Origin: Gemmatales bacterium
GTDB taxonomy: Bacteria; Planctomycetota; Planctomycetia; Gemmatales; Gemmataceae
Direction of reading: 5' to 3'
Assembly: GCA_026004675.1 (NCBI GenBank)
Contig: BPJP01000003.1
Coordinates: 124,001-188,000 of the forward strand
Length of the DNA stretch: 64,000 bases
Shown here: positions 8,313-17,656 of the stretch, one piece after another
Numbering within the stretch: position 1 is the first letter of the stretch
Layout of the letters: each line of letters starts with the position of its first letter
Position numbers and translations under genes: made by a program
The notes under the pieces: generated by a model
The model's input: only the letters and a program-made list of their open reading frames with translations
Database searches by the model: none
What the model was told of the DNA's origin: nothing

Positions 8313-9503
8313 ATGACGACGGAAGAGACGGTGGCAGTGTTAGGAAGTGGTGAATTGGCTAACGACCAGGCTCGGCGGCCAGTCTGGGAGAATGGCTTCC
8401 TCGTGGAAGAAGTGCGCCGCTTGCTCGACAGCCAGCAAGAAGCTGTGGAGCGGGCGTTCGCGTTGGTACAAAAACAGGTGGAGCGTTTGCACGCCATCCT
8501 GGCAAACCATCACGAATGCGAGGATGCCATCGACGGTTGCGTGAAAGAGCCTAGCTCGGCCGAGACGATGTACGATTGGCCGACATCGAGCAGAATCGAT
8601 AGGCTGATTCAAGAGCGCGACGAAGCCCGGCAGGAAGTACGTCGACTGCGTGAGAAGCTTCGTGGCGAACGACAACAGCAGGCATTTCGAACAGAACCGT
8701 CGCAAGAAATCTGGCAGGAACACGAACAGATATGGGAGCGGAGGTGCCGACATCGGGCTGACGAGCGCTGCGATGTTGACAAGTTGGCCAGGGAGGTTTT
8801 CCGATTGCGCGACAAGCTGGAAGCGGAGAAGGCGAAGGTGAAACGCGAACTGCAACTCGAAAAAGAACTTCTGGAGCAGTCCGCCGCCCATCTTGCTCGG
8901 GAAAAGGATCGGCTTGCCGCACGGGAACGCCAACTCGATGAACTTGCTGAGAAACTGGAAAATCAGCAGCGCGACCTGGACCACGAAAGGCAACGTTTGG
9001 AGCAGGTCCAAGAGCAACTGGCTCGCGACTCGCAGTTTCTCGACGACCTGACCGGGCTGAACCAGCGCAAGTCGTTTACTCTTTTGGCAGAAAAACAAAT
9101 GGAAGCAGCGAAGCGGTCCGACAAAGGATTGCTGCTGTTCTTTGCCGACCTCGACGGCTTGAAGGACATCAACGACGAGTTTGGCCACCCCGTTGGCGAC
9201 GAAGCCTTGAAAGCCACCGCAGACATTCTGCGCGAAACATTGCGAAGTTCCGACATCATCGCTCGCATAGGCGGCGACGAATTCGTGGCATTGGTCGCGG
9301 ACGCGGAGGACCCGGAATATATTTCCAAGCGGCTGCGGCAAAAGATCGACGAATACAACGCCGAAACCGACCGCCCCTTTCGTTTGTCGATCAGTTGGGG
9401 AGCGGTACGCTATTGTCCGGAACGCCACGCCTCCCTTGACGAACTCGTTGCCGAGGCGGATCAGAAGATGTACGAGCAGAAACGGCGGCGCAAGCCGTTT
9501 TGA
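8313..9503 (+). CDS. Diguanylate cyclase (GGDEF) with coiled coil
   Basis: A 396-residue protein that should make cyclic di-GMP from two GTP. ATG 8313 has GGAGAGG upstream; an in-frame ATG at 8217 would lie upstream of the predicted transcription start. The N-terminal ~75 residues resemble no domain I know. Residues ~90-250 are a long charged heptad-type coiled coil (ending EQVQEQLARDSQFLDDLTGL). Residues ~250-392 are the GGDEF domain with intact RIGGDEFVALV. An RSSD inhibitory I-site lies exactly five residues before GGDEF, so feedback inhibition by the product is likely. There is no membrane segment, so it is a cytoplasmic protein. A sigma-54 promoter at 8236-8251 suggests activator-dependent expression. 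Confidence 0.9.
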   Translation: MTTEETVAVLGSGELANDQARRPVWENGFLVEEVRRLLDSQQEAVERAFALVQKQVERLHAILANHHECEDAIDGCVKEPSSAETMYDWPTSSRIDRLIQERDEARQEVRRLREKLRGERQQQAFRTEPSQEIWQEHEQIWERRCRHRADERCDVDKLAREVFRLRDKLEAEKAKVKRELQLEKELLEQSAAHLAREKDRLAARERQLDELAEKLENQQRDLDHERQRLEQVQEQLARDSQFLDDLTGLNQRKSFTLLAEKQMEAAKRSDKGLLLFFADLDGLKDINDEFGHPVGDEALKATADILRETLRSSDIIARIGGDEFVALVADAEDPEYISKRLRQKIDEYNAETDRPFRLSISWGAVRYCPERHASLDELVAEADQKMYEQKRRRKPF

Positions 9504-9525
9504 CGGAAATTTGGCTACCCGCCGT

Positions 9526-11694
9526 TCAACCGATCTCCGCCAGATCGAGGGTTTGACCATAGCGTTCAATGACAGCTCGGCGAAGCAACGCGTGCTCGGG
9601 TTTACGCAGCCCCGGGTCATCGCGAACCAGTGCCAGGGCATCTTCTCTGGCCCACTGCAACAGGATGCTGTCGCTTAGTAGATCGCCAAAGCGCAATTCG
9701 CCCAGGCCATGCTGGCGGGCACCGAATAGTTCCCCTGCGCCTCGCAGGCGGGCGTCCTCTTCCGCCAATGTGAAACCGTCACTGGTACGAGTAAAAAGCT
9801 TCAATCGTTGGCGAGCTTCGTCGCTCGTCGGTTCCCCGAAAAGAAAGCATTGCCCGGCGATAGTGCCCCGGCTGATCCGGCCGCGCAACTGATGCAACTG
9901 CGACAAGCCGAAATGGTCCGCGTGCTCGATCAGCATGATCGTGGCATTGGGCACGTCCACGCCGACCTCGACGACAGAGGTGCTTACCAACACGTCCAGT
10001 TCGCGGCGGCGAAAGCGGTCCATGACCGTTTCCTTGACTTTGTCATCGAGCCGCCCGTGCAACAGTCCGATTTCGAACTCGCGAAAAGGCCCCTGCTGCA
10101 ATTCCCGAAACGTCGTTTCCGCCGATTTCAGTTCGAGGTTTTCGGATTCATTGACCAGCGGGCAAATGACGTACGCCTGTCGGCCCTGACGAAGCGCCGA
10201 CCGAACCTGCTCGTAAATTTGCTCCCGTTGCGCTTCACTGACCCATTTCGTACGCACAGGTTGCCTGCCAGGAGGAAGCTGTTTGATCACGGTAAGATCC
10301 AGATCGCCGAACATCGTCAAGGCGATCGTCCGCGGAATGGGAGTGGCGGTCATGACCAGATAGTGCGGGTCGACTCCCATTTTTCGAATTCGGGCTCGCT
10401 GATGGACGCCGAACTTGTGTTGTTCGTCGATGACCACAAGTCCCAGTTGAGCGAATTGCACGTCCTGTTGGACGAGAGCCTGCGTACCAATGACGAGGTC
10501 GACTTGAAAGTTGCGGATTTCGGCCAATGCCGTGCGCCGTTCGCGGCCGGACAGCGCGCCGGTCAAGAGCAGGCGGCGCACGCGGCTATGGGCCAGGTAA
10601 CGGCTCAGGGTCTGCCAATGCTGCCGAGCAAGCACTTCGGTTGGTGCCATCAAGACGGCCTGGTATTTGTTCGCGACAGCGGCCAACAGGGCGTAAACGG
10701 CGACGGCAGTCTTCCCCGCACCGACATCCGCTTGCAAAAGCCTTTGCATAGGGCGATCGCTTTGCAAGTCCCGGCAAATGGCAGCCACTGCACGGTTCTG
10801 GTCTGCCGTCAACTCGAAAGGAAACAGGCGGCGGATACGCTGGTCGATTTCTTTCGTCACCACCAACCTGGGGGCTTGTCGACGGTCTCGCAACTCTCGC
10901 CGGCGAACGGCCAGGGCGACTTGCAAGAGAAGAAACTCTTCGTAGACGAACCGCCGACGACCTGCCTGGCCCTCTTCGATCGAAGCGGGCATGTGAACGG
11001 CACGCAACGCTTGTTCTGGACTGGGAAAACCTCGGCGCCGTTTTAACTCGGAAGGGAGAAAGTCCTCGACATAGCGCGCCGCCTGTTCGACGGCGCGGCG
11101 AATAATTGGCTGAAGCTGCTCGGCACGCAGGTTCTCTGTGAGGCGGTAAATGGGCAGAACAGGCGGAGGCTGCTCGGCCTGGGCATCATCAAGAATGTGC
11201 ACGCGAGGGTTCGACATCTGCCAGTGATCGCGGTACCACTTGGGTTTACCGCTGAAGGAGAGAAGTTGCCCATAGCGGAATTTTCTGGCAGCGAAAGGCT
11301 GATTGAACCACACCCCTTCAATGCAGCCATGCCCGTCGTCCAGCACAATCGAAACGAGACATCTTCCCCTGGAGATTTCCCTCCCTTCAATAGCGACCAC
11401 CTCGCCACGCACGGTTTGCATCTCTCCTTCACGCAGCTGGGCAGTGCTACGCAGGTTGGAGAGATTCTCGTAGGTGCGTGGAAAATAGAACAAGAGATCG
11501 CCGACCGTTTCGATGCCGAGTTTTTTCAAAAGTTCGAACCGGGCCGGACCGACGCCTTTCACGAACTGAGCACTGTCCAAAAGAGGAGAACGGGACTCGG
11601 GCCGCCCTCCGGAGGACGCTACTTGCGATGTTTGCTTTCCAGTCGCTGGCGTTTCGGAACTCACATTACGATTCGACTCGAAGGTAGAACGCAC
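9526..11694 (-). CDS. recG: ATP-dependent DNA helicase RecG
   Basis: A 722-residue helicase that regresses stalled forks and branch-migrates Holliday junctions. Domains in order: an N-terminal wedge/OB region (FVKGVGPARFELLKKLGI, then RGEVVAIEGR), helicase motif I QADVGAGKTAVAVY, motif II VIDEQHKFGVHQR, motif III TATPIPRT, and the C-terminal lobe with DVLVSTSVVEVGVDVPNA and QLRGRISRG. The first glycine and second serine of the family's usual GDVGSGKT are replaced by alanine (ADVGAGKT), which still fits a P-loop. The start is GTG 11694, five bases after the purB stop, so purB and recG form an operon. The first ~35 residues are a low-complexity Ser-rich tail. Confidence 0.95.
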   Translation of the reverse strand: MRSTFESNRNVSSETPATGKQTSQVASSGGRPESRSPLLDSAQFVKGVGPARFELLKKLGIETVGDLLFYFPRTYENLSNLRSTAQLREGEMQTVRGEVVAIEGREISRGRCLVSIVLDDGHGCIEGVWFNQPFAARKFRYGQLLSFSGKPKWYRDHWQMSNPRVHILDDAQAEQPPPVLPIYRLTENLRAEQLQPIIRRAVEQAARYVEDFLPSELKRRRGFPSPEQALRAVHMPASIEEGQAGRRRFVYEEFLLLQVALAVRRRELRDRRQAPRLVVTKEIDQRIRRLFPFELTADQNRAVAAICRDLQSDRPMQRLLQADVGAGKTAVAVYALLAAVANKYQAVLMAPTEVLARQHWQTLSRYLAHSRVRRLLLTGALSGRERRTALAEIRNFQVDLVIGTQALVQQDVQFAQLGLVVIDEQHKFGVHQRARIRKMGVDPHYLVMTATPIPRTIALTMFGDLDLTVIKQLPPGRQPVRTKWVSEAQREQIYEQVRSALRQGRQAYVICPLVNESENLELKSAETTFRELQQGPFREFEIGLLHGRLDDKVKETVMDRFRRRELDVLVSTSVVEVGVDVPNATIMLIEHADHFGLSQLHQLRGRISRGTIAGQCFLFGEPTSDEARQRLKLFTRTSDGFTLAEEDARLRGAGELFGARQHGLGELRFGDLLSDSILLQWAREDALALVRDDPGLRKPEHALLRRAVIERYGQTLDLAEIG

Positions 11695-11699
11695 GGACG

Positions 11700-13115
11700 T
11701 TAAGGTTGCCTGAGCAGGTCAGCCAATTTCTTTTCCCACAGGTCGCAGATGGCAAAGGTGCGAGTTTCCGCCGCTCCGGTATACAACGCGGGGTCTTCAA
11801 GAATTTTGCGGTTGGTCGGCGTCATTTTCTCGCGATACGGATCGAGCGATCGGTCCTGGCGAACGATCTCGACAAGAGGTTTGTTTTCGACACGGGCTTG
11901 TCTGGCCAGAACGCGGGCCTTTTCATGGGCATCGGGATGCCCGGCTAGCGCCAACAGGATATAGAGAGGCTCGGCCACGATGGGGTCTTTGCCTTCGTTG
12001 AGAATCGCCCGCATGCGTTCCCGATCGGGTTCGACGCCATCGACCGCTGACGATGCCCGATAGACCGTGTAGCAGAACCCGGTGACGAATTCGGTCACGA
12101 AGCGGGACGACGCCGAGTTTGTCAGATCGCGCTGGTGCTCTGAAATCTGGTCCATCAACACCGTCGTCAGGCGGGGCATGTACGCCTTCCACAAGCTTTT
12201 GACGTTTTCGAAATCTTTAGGGTTGATTTTGTGGGGCATCGTCGAGGAGCCAACGATCGGCGAATTCGGATCGCCTTCGGAGCGAGCACGCAGTTCGCGA
12301 ATTTCGCTGCGTAAGAGGTGGCGAAAATCATCGGCAAGATTGGCCAGGACGCCCCAGCACGAAGCCAACGCATAGACATAGTCGGCAACGTATTCGGGCT
12401 GGACGATCTGGCTGGAAATCTCCGGCGGCTTCAATCCCAGCTTCCGCATCAAAGCAGCTTCTAGTTCCTGCGGGTCTTGCGGCCGGTACAGCGTTAAAGC
12501 GTTGTAAGCGCCGACGGCGCCCGAAAACTTCCCTCGCAGGTTGTCCGCCGCCGACTTGATGGCTTCGATGCGTTGCCCCAGCCTCGAAACGTACAAGGCA
12601 ATAGCAAAACCGAAAGTGATCGGCACCGCGTGCCTGCCATGCGTTCGACCGATCTGACCGACGCTGGCGTTGGCTCGAGCCAGCCGAATCAATTTGGTTG
12701 TCAAGTCTGCCAAAAAAGGCAGGACAGCGGCGTGCGTCACCTCCTTCAGACACAACGCCCGTGCCGTGTCGGTCATGTCGTTCGACGTCGCGAACAGATG
12801 AACGAAAGGCTGAGCCTCTTCCGAAATCCGCCGCCGAATGCAATTGACCAGAGCGCGAATATTATGCTGGATGCGTGCTTCTTCTTCGTAAACCTCTTCC
12901 GGTTCGATCTCGTCGCAGGCATCGGCTACTTCTTGGGCGATCTTCTGGCTGCAAAGCCCCGCGTCAGCAAGGACGGCTACCAAAGCCGCTTCGACTCGGG
13001 ACAAGTATTTGATCTGGGATGACTCCGAAACAAACGGCCGGAGTTTCTTGAAAAACTCAGGCTCGGCAAAAAAATAGCGGGCATCGAGCGGTGAAGCGGC
13101 ATCGAAGGGATTCAT
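11700..13115 (-). CDS. purB: Adenylosuccinate lyase
   Basis: A 471-residue cytoplasmic lyase that acts twice in purine synthesis (SAICAR to AICAR, adenylosuccinate to AMP). The fumarase/aspartase signature GSSTMPHKINPKDFENVKS is complete, and GRTHGRHAVPITFG supplies the catalytic histidine region. ATG 13115 has AGGAA about 8 bases upstream. It is followed after five bases by recG on the same strand. Length is normal for the family. Confidence 0.95.
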   Translation of the reverse strand: MNPFDAASPLDARYFFAEPEFFKKLRPFVSESSQIKYLSRVEAALVAVLADAGLCSQKIAQEVADACDEIEPEEVYEEEARIQHNIRALVNCIRRRISEEAQPFVHLFATSNDMTDTARALCLKEVTHAAVLPFLADLTTKLIRLARANASVGQIGRTHGRHAVPITFGFAIALYVSRLGQRIEAIKSAADNLRGKFSGAVGAYNALTLYRPQDPQELEAALMRKLGLKPPEISSQIVQPEYVADYVYALASCWGVLANLADDFRHLLRSEIRELRARSEGDPNSPIVGSSTMPHKINPKDFENVKSLWKAYMPRLTTVLMDQISEHQRDLTNSASSRFVTEFVTGFCYTVYRASSAVDGVEPDRERMRAILNEGKDPIVAEPLYILLALAGHPDAHEKARVLARQARVENKPLVEIVRQDRSLDPYREKMTPTNRKILEDPALYTGAAETRTFAICDLWEKKLADLLRQP

Positions 13116-13351
13116 TCGCGATTCCTGCTGCTACCAGAACACAGCGCTTCCAACACGGCTGGATCGTGGCTTTTTGTGGCCATTCCTTTTCTTTTTTCCA
13201 TCACTGTGAACTAGCTTAGCAAATCAGGCGGGCTGAAGAAAGGCTCGCGGAAAAAGCGGAGAAACCGAGGCTTGTAAATCTCCGGCGTCTGAACACGACT
13301 TTTCGAATCCATGCCCAGACGCCGGGTCAAGATGCCGAGCGACCAGACGCA

Positions 13352-14381
13352 TTACCTTTGCTCGTCTTCGGCGGCAAAGGGATAGCTGCCGAATAACAAC
13401 TTGCCCAGCCCCAGATACGGATCTTCGAGGTCGGTGGCCAACACCTCTTTATACAGCCAACGCTGCAACTCCTGCGGCTTGACCAGTCCCATATCCGCGA
13501 GTTTCCGGTGGATTTGCTTTCGGCGAATGGTTTCATTCGCTTTCGTATCCTTGACGAGAAACTCCCAGCTGGACAGGTCGCCAGGCAATCGAACCTCGCC
13601 GCTTGCCACGGCTTTTGCCGCTTCCGTCATTTCTTCTGTTGTCGCTCCCACCAGAAGCTCCGTAGGCCTTTCGATTGCGATCCTTTTTGTGACATCGGTG
13701 AATGATCTGGCTGCGGTTCTCACTGGAACGCCTCCCCGAGTTTCGGCAAGTTCGAGCACCCGCTGGTGAAACCCTCGGAGAATCACTACGCGGCCCTTGT
13801 TATCGATTCCTTCATTGCTCAGAAACCGAGCCAGACGCAGCAGTTCCTCCAGCCGTTTCAGGTAGACATTCGGCGTGTAAATGCCCGGCAGTACATCGCA
13901 GACATTGCCGTTGCAGTCGCAGACATAAGTCGCAATGTTCCCGTGCAGTGTGCGGGTGACGATGGTGCCGTTACCGAAATCGATACGGACGATCGGTACT
14001 TCGCGAACGCTTTGCCAAACAGGCTCGAAGTTGTATTGGATAAAACGGGCAACGTGGTCATGTGAGAACAACACGGTTCTCGCCAGGCGGGCGTTGGTTC
14101 AGCAGAATCTTTCGTCGAGTTTCCCCATCAATTGGAAAACCAGGATGGGTTTGCGCGATTTTCCGGCAGCTTCGATGGCCTTTTCCAACGAAGCATGCCA
14201 GCGAACTTTGCCCGGGTCGACACGGGGATTCTCGAACCTCTCGACACGAGTTGCTGGCCTCGCAGACGCCGATTCGGCAGAGGGTCGCCGAGGACGTCCC
14301 GATCTTCTTGGCACCAGCGACGGCAACAGCGGGCAACGACATGATCGCAGCCGCCAGCCATAACAAAGGAACACGTTTCAT
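13352..14381 (-). CDS. Secreted thioredoxin-like protein, candidate selenoprotein (in-frame UGA; one frameshift)
   Basis: Read with one base removed and UGA as Sec, this is a 342-residue protein. It starts at ATG 14381 (AAGGAG seven bases upstream) with the signal peptide MKRVPLLWLAAAIMSLP...AVA. A thioredoxin-like region follows: RWHASLEKAIEAAGKSRKP, then ILVFQLMGKLDERFC, UGA (14099-14101, residue 94), then TNARLARTVLFSHDHVARF. The frame stays open and protein-like for 248 codons past the UGA (VPIVRIDFGNGTIVTRTLHG, PGIYTPNVYLKRL, ending at a TAG-class stop at 13352). Cys93-Sec94 falls where thioredoxins keep the redox cysteine. A hairpin follows at SECIS distance. The signal peptide is one frame off, and dropping a base of GGG (14298-14300) restores it. 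Alternatives: pseudogene, or a sequence error at UGA. The redox function is inferred. Confidence 0.68.
14064..14081 (-). promoter_or_regulatory. Candidate bacterial SECIS hairpin (thioredoxin-like gene)
   Basis: Counting from the base after UGA, GAGAAC (18-23) pairs perfectly with GUUCUC (30-35) around the loop CGUGUU (24-29). Six-pair stem, G at loop position 2, and loop distance inside the range known for bacterial SECIS elements (roughly 16-37 bases). It lies within the coding sequence, as bacterial SECIS elements do. Confidence 0.6.
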
Positions 14382-14621
14382 ATTATTCTCCTTAACCGAA
14401 CAAAGGGTTCGCTCATGGAGGAATTATAAAACGTTGCAACTCATTTATCTGTAACACCTTGGTAACATGGCCAAACCGTCTTTGGCGTCGCACCAGAGGG
14501 CGACCTGGTGTTTCGAGGAAGAATCACATTTCGCGATACTTCGGCGCGCACCGTCGCCGCAGAAAACCTGGCAGGTTTTCAGAAAGTGATGCCCGCCGAC
14601 TCAAAGGGATTCGGCCGTTGG

Positions 14622-15880
14622 TCAGTCCTGTTGGCGGAGTCGCCACCATTTTTCGATGATGTTTTGCAGGTGGCGAACTTTTTCCGGGTGTTGGCTGGCA
14701 AGGTTCTTTTCTTCGAAAGGATCTTCTGCCAGGTTGTAGAGTTCCGGTTTGCCCTTTTCGGGCCAGATGAGCTTCCAGTCATCTTCACGAACCCAGCGGT
14801 GGGTAAGGTTGAGCGCCGGCTGGTCGAGGCTAAGAGCGGTATGAACGAAGATCTCGCCGAAAACGGCATTGCGCTTGAGCTTGCCTTTGCCGGCGGCCAC
14901 ATCGAGGAGGCTCAATCCAGGGAGGTTGTCAGGGACGTCGACGCCGCACGCCGTCAGAATGGTGGGAACGATGTCGATCGTTGAGACGAGGTCATTGTAG
15001 CGCCCTGGTTTGGTGTGTTCGGGCCAGCGCAGCATGACGGGGGGTACGTAATCCGCCGTCATACGGGGAGAGTTTGCTTTTTGGCGCAAAACTCCCCCCG
15101 CGTGGTTCTCTGGCCAGTCTCCTGAATCCAGCCGTTGTCGACGACGAAGATGACGATCGTGTTGTCACGAAGTTTTTTCTTGTCGAGGTAGTCGAGAAGC
15201 TGCCCGCACGTTTCATCGAACCATTCGCACATCGCATAGTATTTGGCGAGTTTGATATTGCGTCCTTCGACGGCGTATTTTTGCAGGATTCGCATGGGGG
15301 GATTGTGCGGTGTGTGGGGCATCATTGGCGCGTACCAGATAAAAAATGGCTGGTCGGCGTTGGCATCGATGAAGTCGTAGATCGGTTTCATGGTCTTACG
15401 ACCAATATCGAGACCGGGTCCACCGTGCCTGCCAGAGACGGTCATGCCGTGAGTGAAGCCAGCATTGGCAAAATGACCTTCCCAGAATTTGCCCGTCTGC
15501 AGGCTGCGATAGCCAGCCTTGGCCAGAAGGCGAGGCAAAGCGGGAGCGTTCTTGATAAAGGGATGCATTTTCTCGCGGTCGACGCCCTTGGGAGGGTCGT
15601 TGCAGCAGATTTTGTGCTGATGGCCGTATAACCCGGTCAGCAAGGTAGCCAATGATGCACGACACAAGGAAGTCGGCACGTAGCCGTTTGGAAAGACGGC
15701 ACTTTCAGAGGCCAGCTTGTCAAGGTGCGGCGTCTTGATCACCTTGTGTCCCATGAAACCGAAATCGGTCCAGCCTTGGTCGTCGGAGATAATCATGACG
15801 ACGTTGGGTTTGTCGGCGAGAAGAATCGGCGTTGCCAGGCAAATCAAGACAATGGCGAGCAGCGAGCGATTGCGTAACAT
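14622..15880 (-). CDS. Secreted arylsulfatase-type enzyme (two apparent frameshifts)
   Basis: An alkaline phosphatase-fold sulfatase. It starts at ATG 15880 with a signal peptide (LLAIVLICLATPILLA). It then has the metal site NVVMIISDDQGWTDFG and the formylglycine segment PTSLCRASLATLLTG, and later VVDNGW. The reading frame breaks twice. The family motif SFAPKSKLSPYDGGLRTP is in a different frame from both flanks. Removing one base from C6 at 15094-15099 and one from G6 at 15039-15044 (plus-strand letters) rejoins everything into ~418 residues ending in EKWWRLRQQD. The active-site box reads C-R-A-S-L, without the usual Arg at position 5. It probably hydrolyses sulfate esters of polysaccharides outside the cytoplasm. 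A maturase is not in this window. Confidence 0.8.
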
Positions 15881-15915
15881 TGTTTCTTCCTTTTCCTGCA
15901 AAAGTCAATCGGGTC

Positions 15916-16512
15916 TCAATTTTTCAAGAACGGTCGGGCAAATGTATAAATGAGCAATAGCGACGACACATTGAGAACGAGCCACAAAAGAGCCGTGGCA
16001 AGCCAGCTGATTTCGGCAGGTTTGCTTGCGGAGGCTCTGCTCGGCGACGAGGGATTCATAGGAACTGGCATGGCCGGTTCAGACGACGTCGTGGGGACGA
16101 TGGGCGGGGGCATCTGAAAGGGGATGGGCGGAGAAACAGTGCTGGCTGGCCAGGGGGTTGTCGGCTGTGGGGCTGGTTGCGGCGTCGGTTGCGGCTGGCC
16201 GGCGGGCTGCCAATCGCCCGAGAGCATCTGCTCCGCTTGTTCCCGCGGATAGGTTCGCCGCAGCCCTTCGATGTAGCTGCGGACGTCGGTTGATTGTAAT
16301 GCCTCGGCAAGCGATGCAAACGGTTTGAGCATATGGTGCGGATTGAGTTCCAGCAAGCGGCTGCGGAGGCGCTCGGCATCGTCCAATTTACCGGCCGAAT
16401 ACGCCGCGTCCGCCGCCAGAATGAGCAAGCGGTCGCGAATGTGGGTTTCCCCCTGACGATCGAACTGGTGAGCTAGTTCTTCGTAGATACGGATCGTGTG
16501 TTCGGGCGTCAT
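15916..16512 (-). CDS. Hypothetical tail-anchored membrane protein
   Basis: A 198-residue protein from ATG 16512 (GGGGAA upstream). Residues ~1-105 are helical and TPR-like (IRIYEELAHQFDRQGETHIR, AADAAYSAGKLDDAERLRSR, HHMLKPFASLAEALQS). Residues ~120-165 are a Pro/Gln/Ser-rich linker. A single membrane segment ends the protein (ISWLATALLWLVLNVSSLLL), so the helical part should face the cytoplasm. I do not recognise a named family; a role in protein-protein assembly is a guess. The longer open frame up to 16749 is Arg-rich and not protein-like. Confidence 0.65.
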   Translation of the reverse strand: MTPEHTIRIYEELAHQFDRQGETHIRDRLLILAADAAYSAGKLDDAERLRSRLLELNPHHMLKPFASLAEALQSTDVRSYIEGLRRTYPREQAEQMLSGDWQPAGQPQPTPQPAPQPTTPWPASTVSPPIPFQMPPPIVPTTSSEPAMPVPMNPSSPSRASASKPAEISWLATALLWLVLNVSSLLLIYTFARPFLKN

Positions 16513-16674
16513 GGTCGTTCCCCGGTTTCGAAAGGTCGTTCTATTTGAACAAGATAGCGGAATTTGCCGTCGATGCGAAGAATTTCTCGATCGAGGCGGA
16601 GTGGCCAGCTTTCGTTTTCGCAGGCGTTTGCGTACAATGTTCCACAACGAAGACAAACGAGCAGAGGAGCATGA

Positions 16675-17436
16675 ATGATGCCTGAGCCTTTGCCTGATCA
16701 ACCATGGGAAGCCGCCAGCGCCGCGGGAGCGTTTGAATCGCCGCTTCATGGCAATCAGGGAGATCGTCTACCCAAACCGAAACAGTCCATGCCCCAATCG
16801 ATCACGATTGCCATCAGTCGCGAAGCAGGTTCGCGTGGTAGTACGATCGGCGCCAAGGTAGGCAAAAAGCTGGGTTGGCAGGTATTTAACCAGGAGTTGA
16901 TCGAGTACATCGCTCAGGAAGGGATTTTTCGGCAGAGTTTTGTGGCGAACCTGCCCGGCGAGGCCACGCAATGGGCCGAAGAAAGGCTGCAGCAATTGCT
17001 GCGGGAACAGAATTTGAGCCAGCATCCCACAGTGATCGACCTGGCGCGGACGATCCTGGTTTTGGGAGCACAGGGAGATGTGGTCATCGTCGGTCGAGGT
17101 GCCGGGTGCATCCTACCGCCTCACTCGACCCTGCACGTGCGGACTGTCGCGCCGCGAGCGGACCGGACAGCCTACATGGCCCAGTGGCTGCGTTTGACGA
17201 TGGCCGAAGCTGAGGAACAGGTGCGCTTGCGCGACAACCGGCGAGCGGAATTCATTGCCACTCATTTCCACCGTCAGCCAAGCGATATTTATCAATACGA
17301 CCTGGTTCTCAACACCAGCTTGCTTGGCGAGGAACTGTGCACGGATTTGATCGTACAAGCAGCCAAGGCCAAGCTGGCAATGCTGCGTGGGGACGACACG
17401 GACTCGCCAACTACTGCCCGGCGTAGCTTCCGCTGA
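16675..17436 (+). CDS. Cytidylate kinase-like protein
   Basis: A 253-residue protein of the cytidylate kinase-like family (PF13189). The phosphate-binding region reads ISREAGSRGSTIGAKVGKKL, close to but not a strict Walker A. VVIVGRGAGCIL follows, then the lid segment RLRDNRRAEFIATHF and the C-terminal DIYQYDLVLNTS. The N-terminal ~40 residues are a poorly conserved extension. ATG 16675 is used; ATGs at 16671 (other frame) and 16678 lie beside it, and AGAGG is upstream. The nucleotide or other substrate is not known for this family. Confidence 0.8.
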   Translation: MMPEPLPDQPWEAASAAGAFESPLHGNQGDRLPKPKQSMPQSITIAISREAGSRGSTIGAKVGKKLGWQVFNQELIEYIAQEGIFRQSFVANLPGEATQWAEERLQQLLREQNLSQHPTVIDLARTILVLGAQGDVVIVGRGAGCILPPHSTLHVRTVAPRADRTAYMAQWLRLTMAEAEEQVRLRDNRRAEFIATHFHRQPSDIYQYDLVLNTSLLGEELCTDLIVQAAKAKLAMLRGDDTDSPTTARRSFR

Positions 17437-17656
17437 ATCGCTCGGCTGAGACTCCCAACGCTCTCGCCTTTCTTCTGCAGACCAGATTTCCTGCCTTTGA
17501 AGTACCGTCGTTCGGAACTCGACGCCTGCAAATACGTAGGCGTGTACCGCCACGAAAGAAGAGACCGATAAAATGAGAAAGTAGCATCTACCGATTGATG
17601 GCACGGGGGCACTTTCGATCAGAGTGTGCCGTGAGCTTTGAAGGGGGAGATCACAC

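Noticed and set aside
8340-9641. 433-codon minus-strand frame opposite the diguanylate cyclase
   Set aside because: GGDEF motifs are on the plus strand; the minus frame is Phe/Leu-rich shadow sequence.
9808-11046. 412-codon plus-strand frame inside recG
   Set aside because: Shadow of recG, whose helicase motifs are complete on the other strand.
14099-14101. Reading the UGA as a plain nonsense mutation in a pseudogene
   Set aside because: Not excluded, but less likely: the protein stays in frame and ordered for 248 codons after it, a Cys precedes it, a hairpin follows at SECIS distance, and a second Sec gene is nearby.
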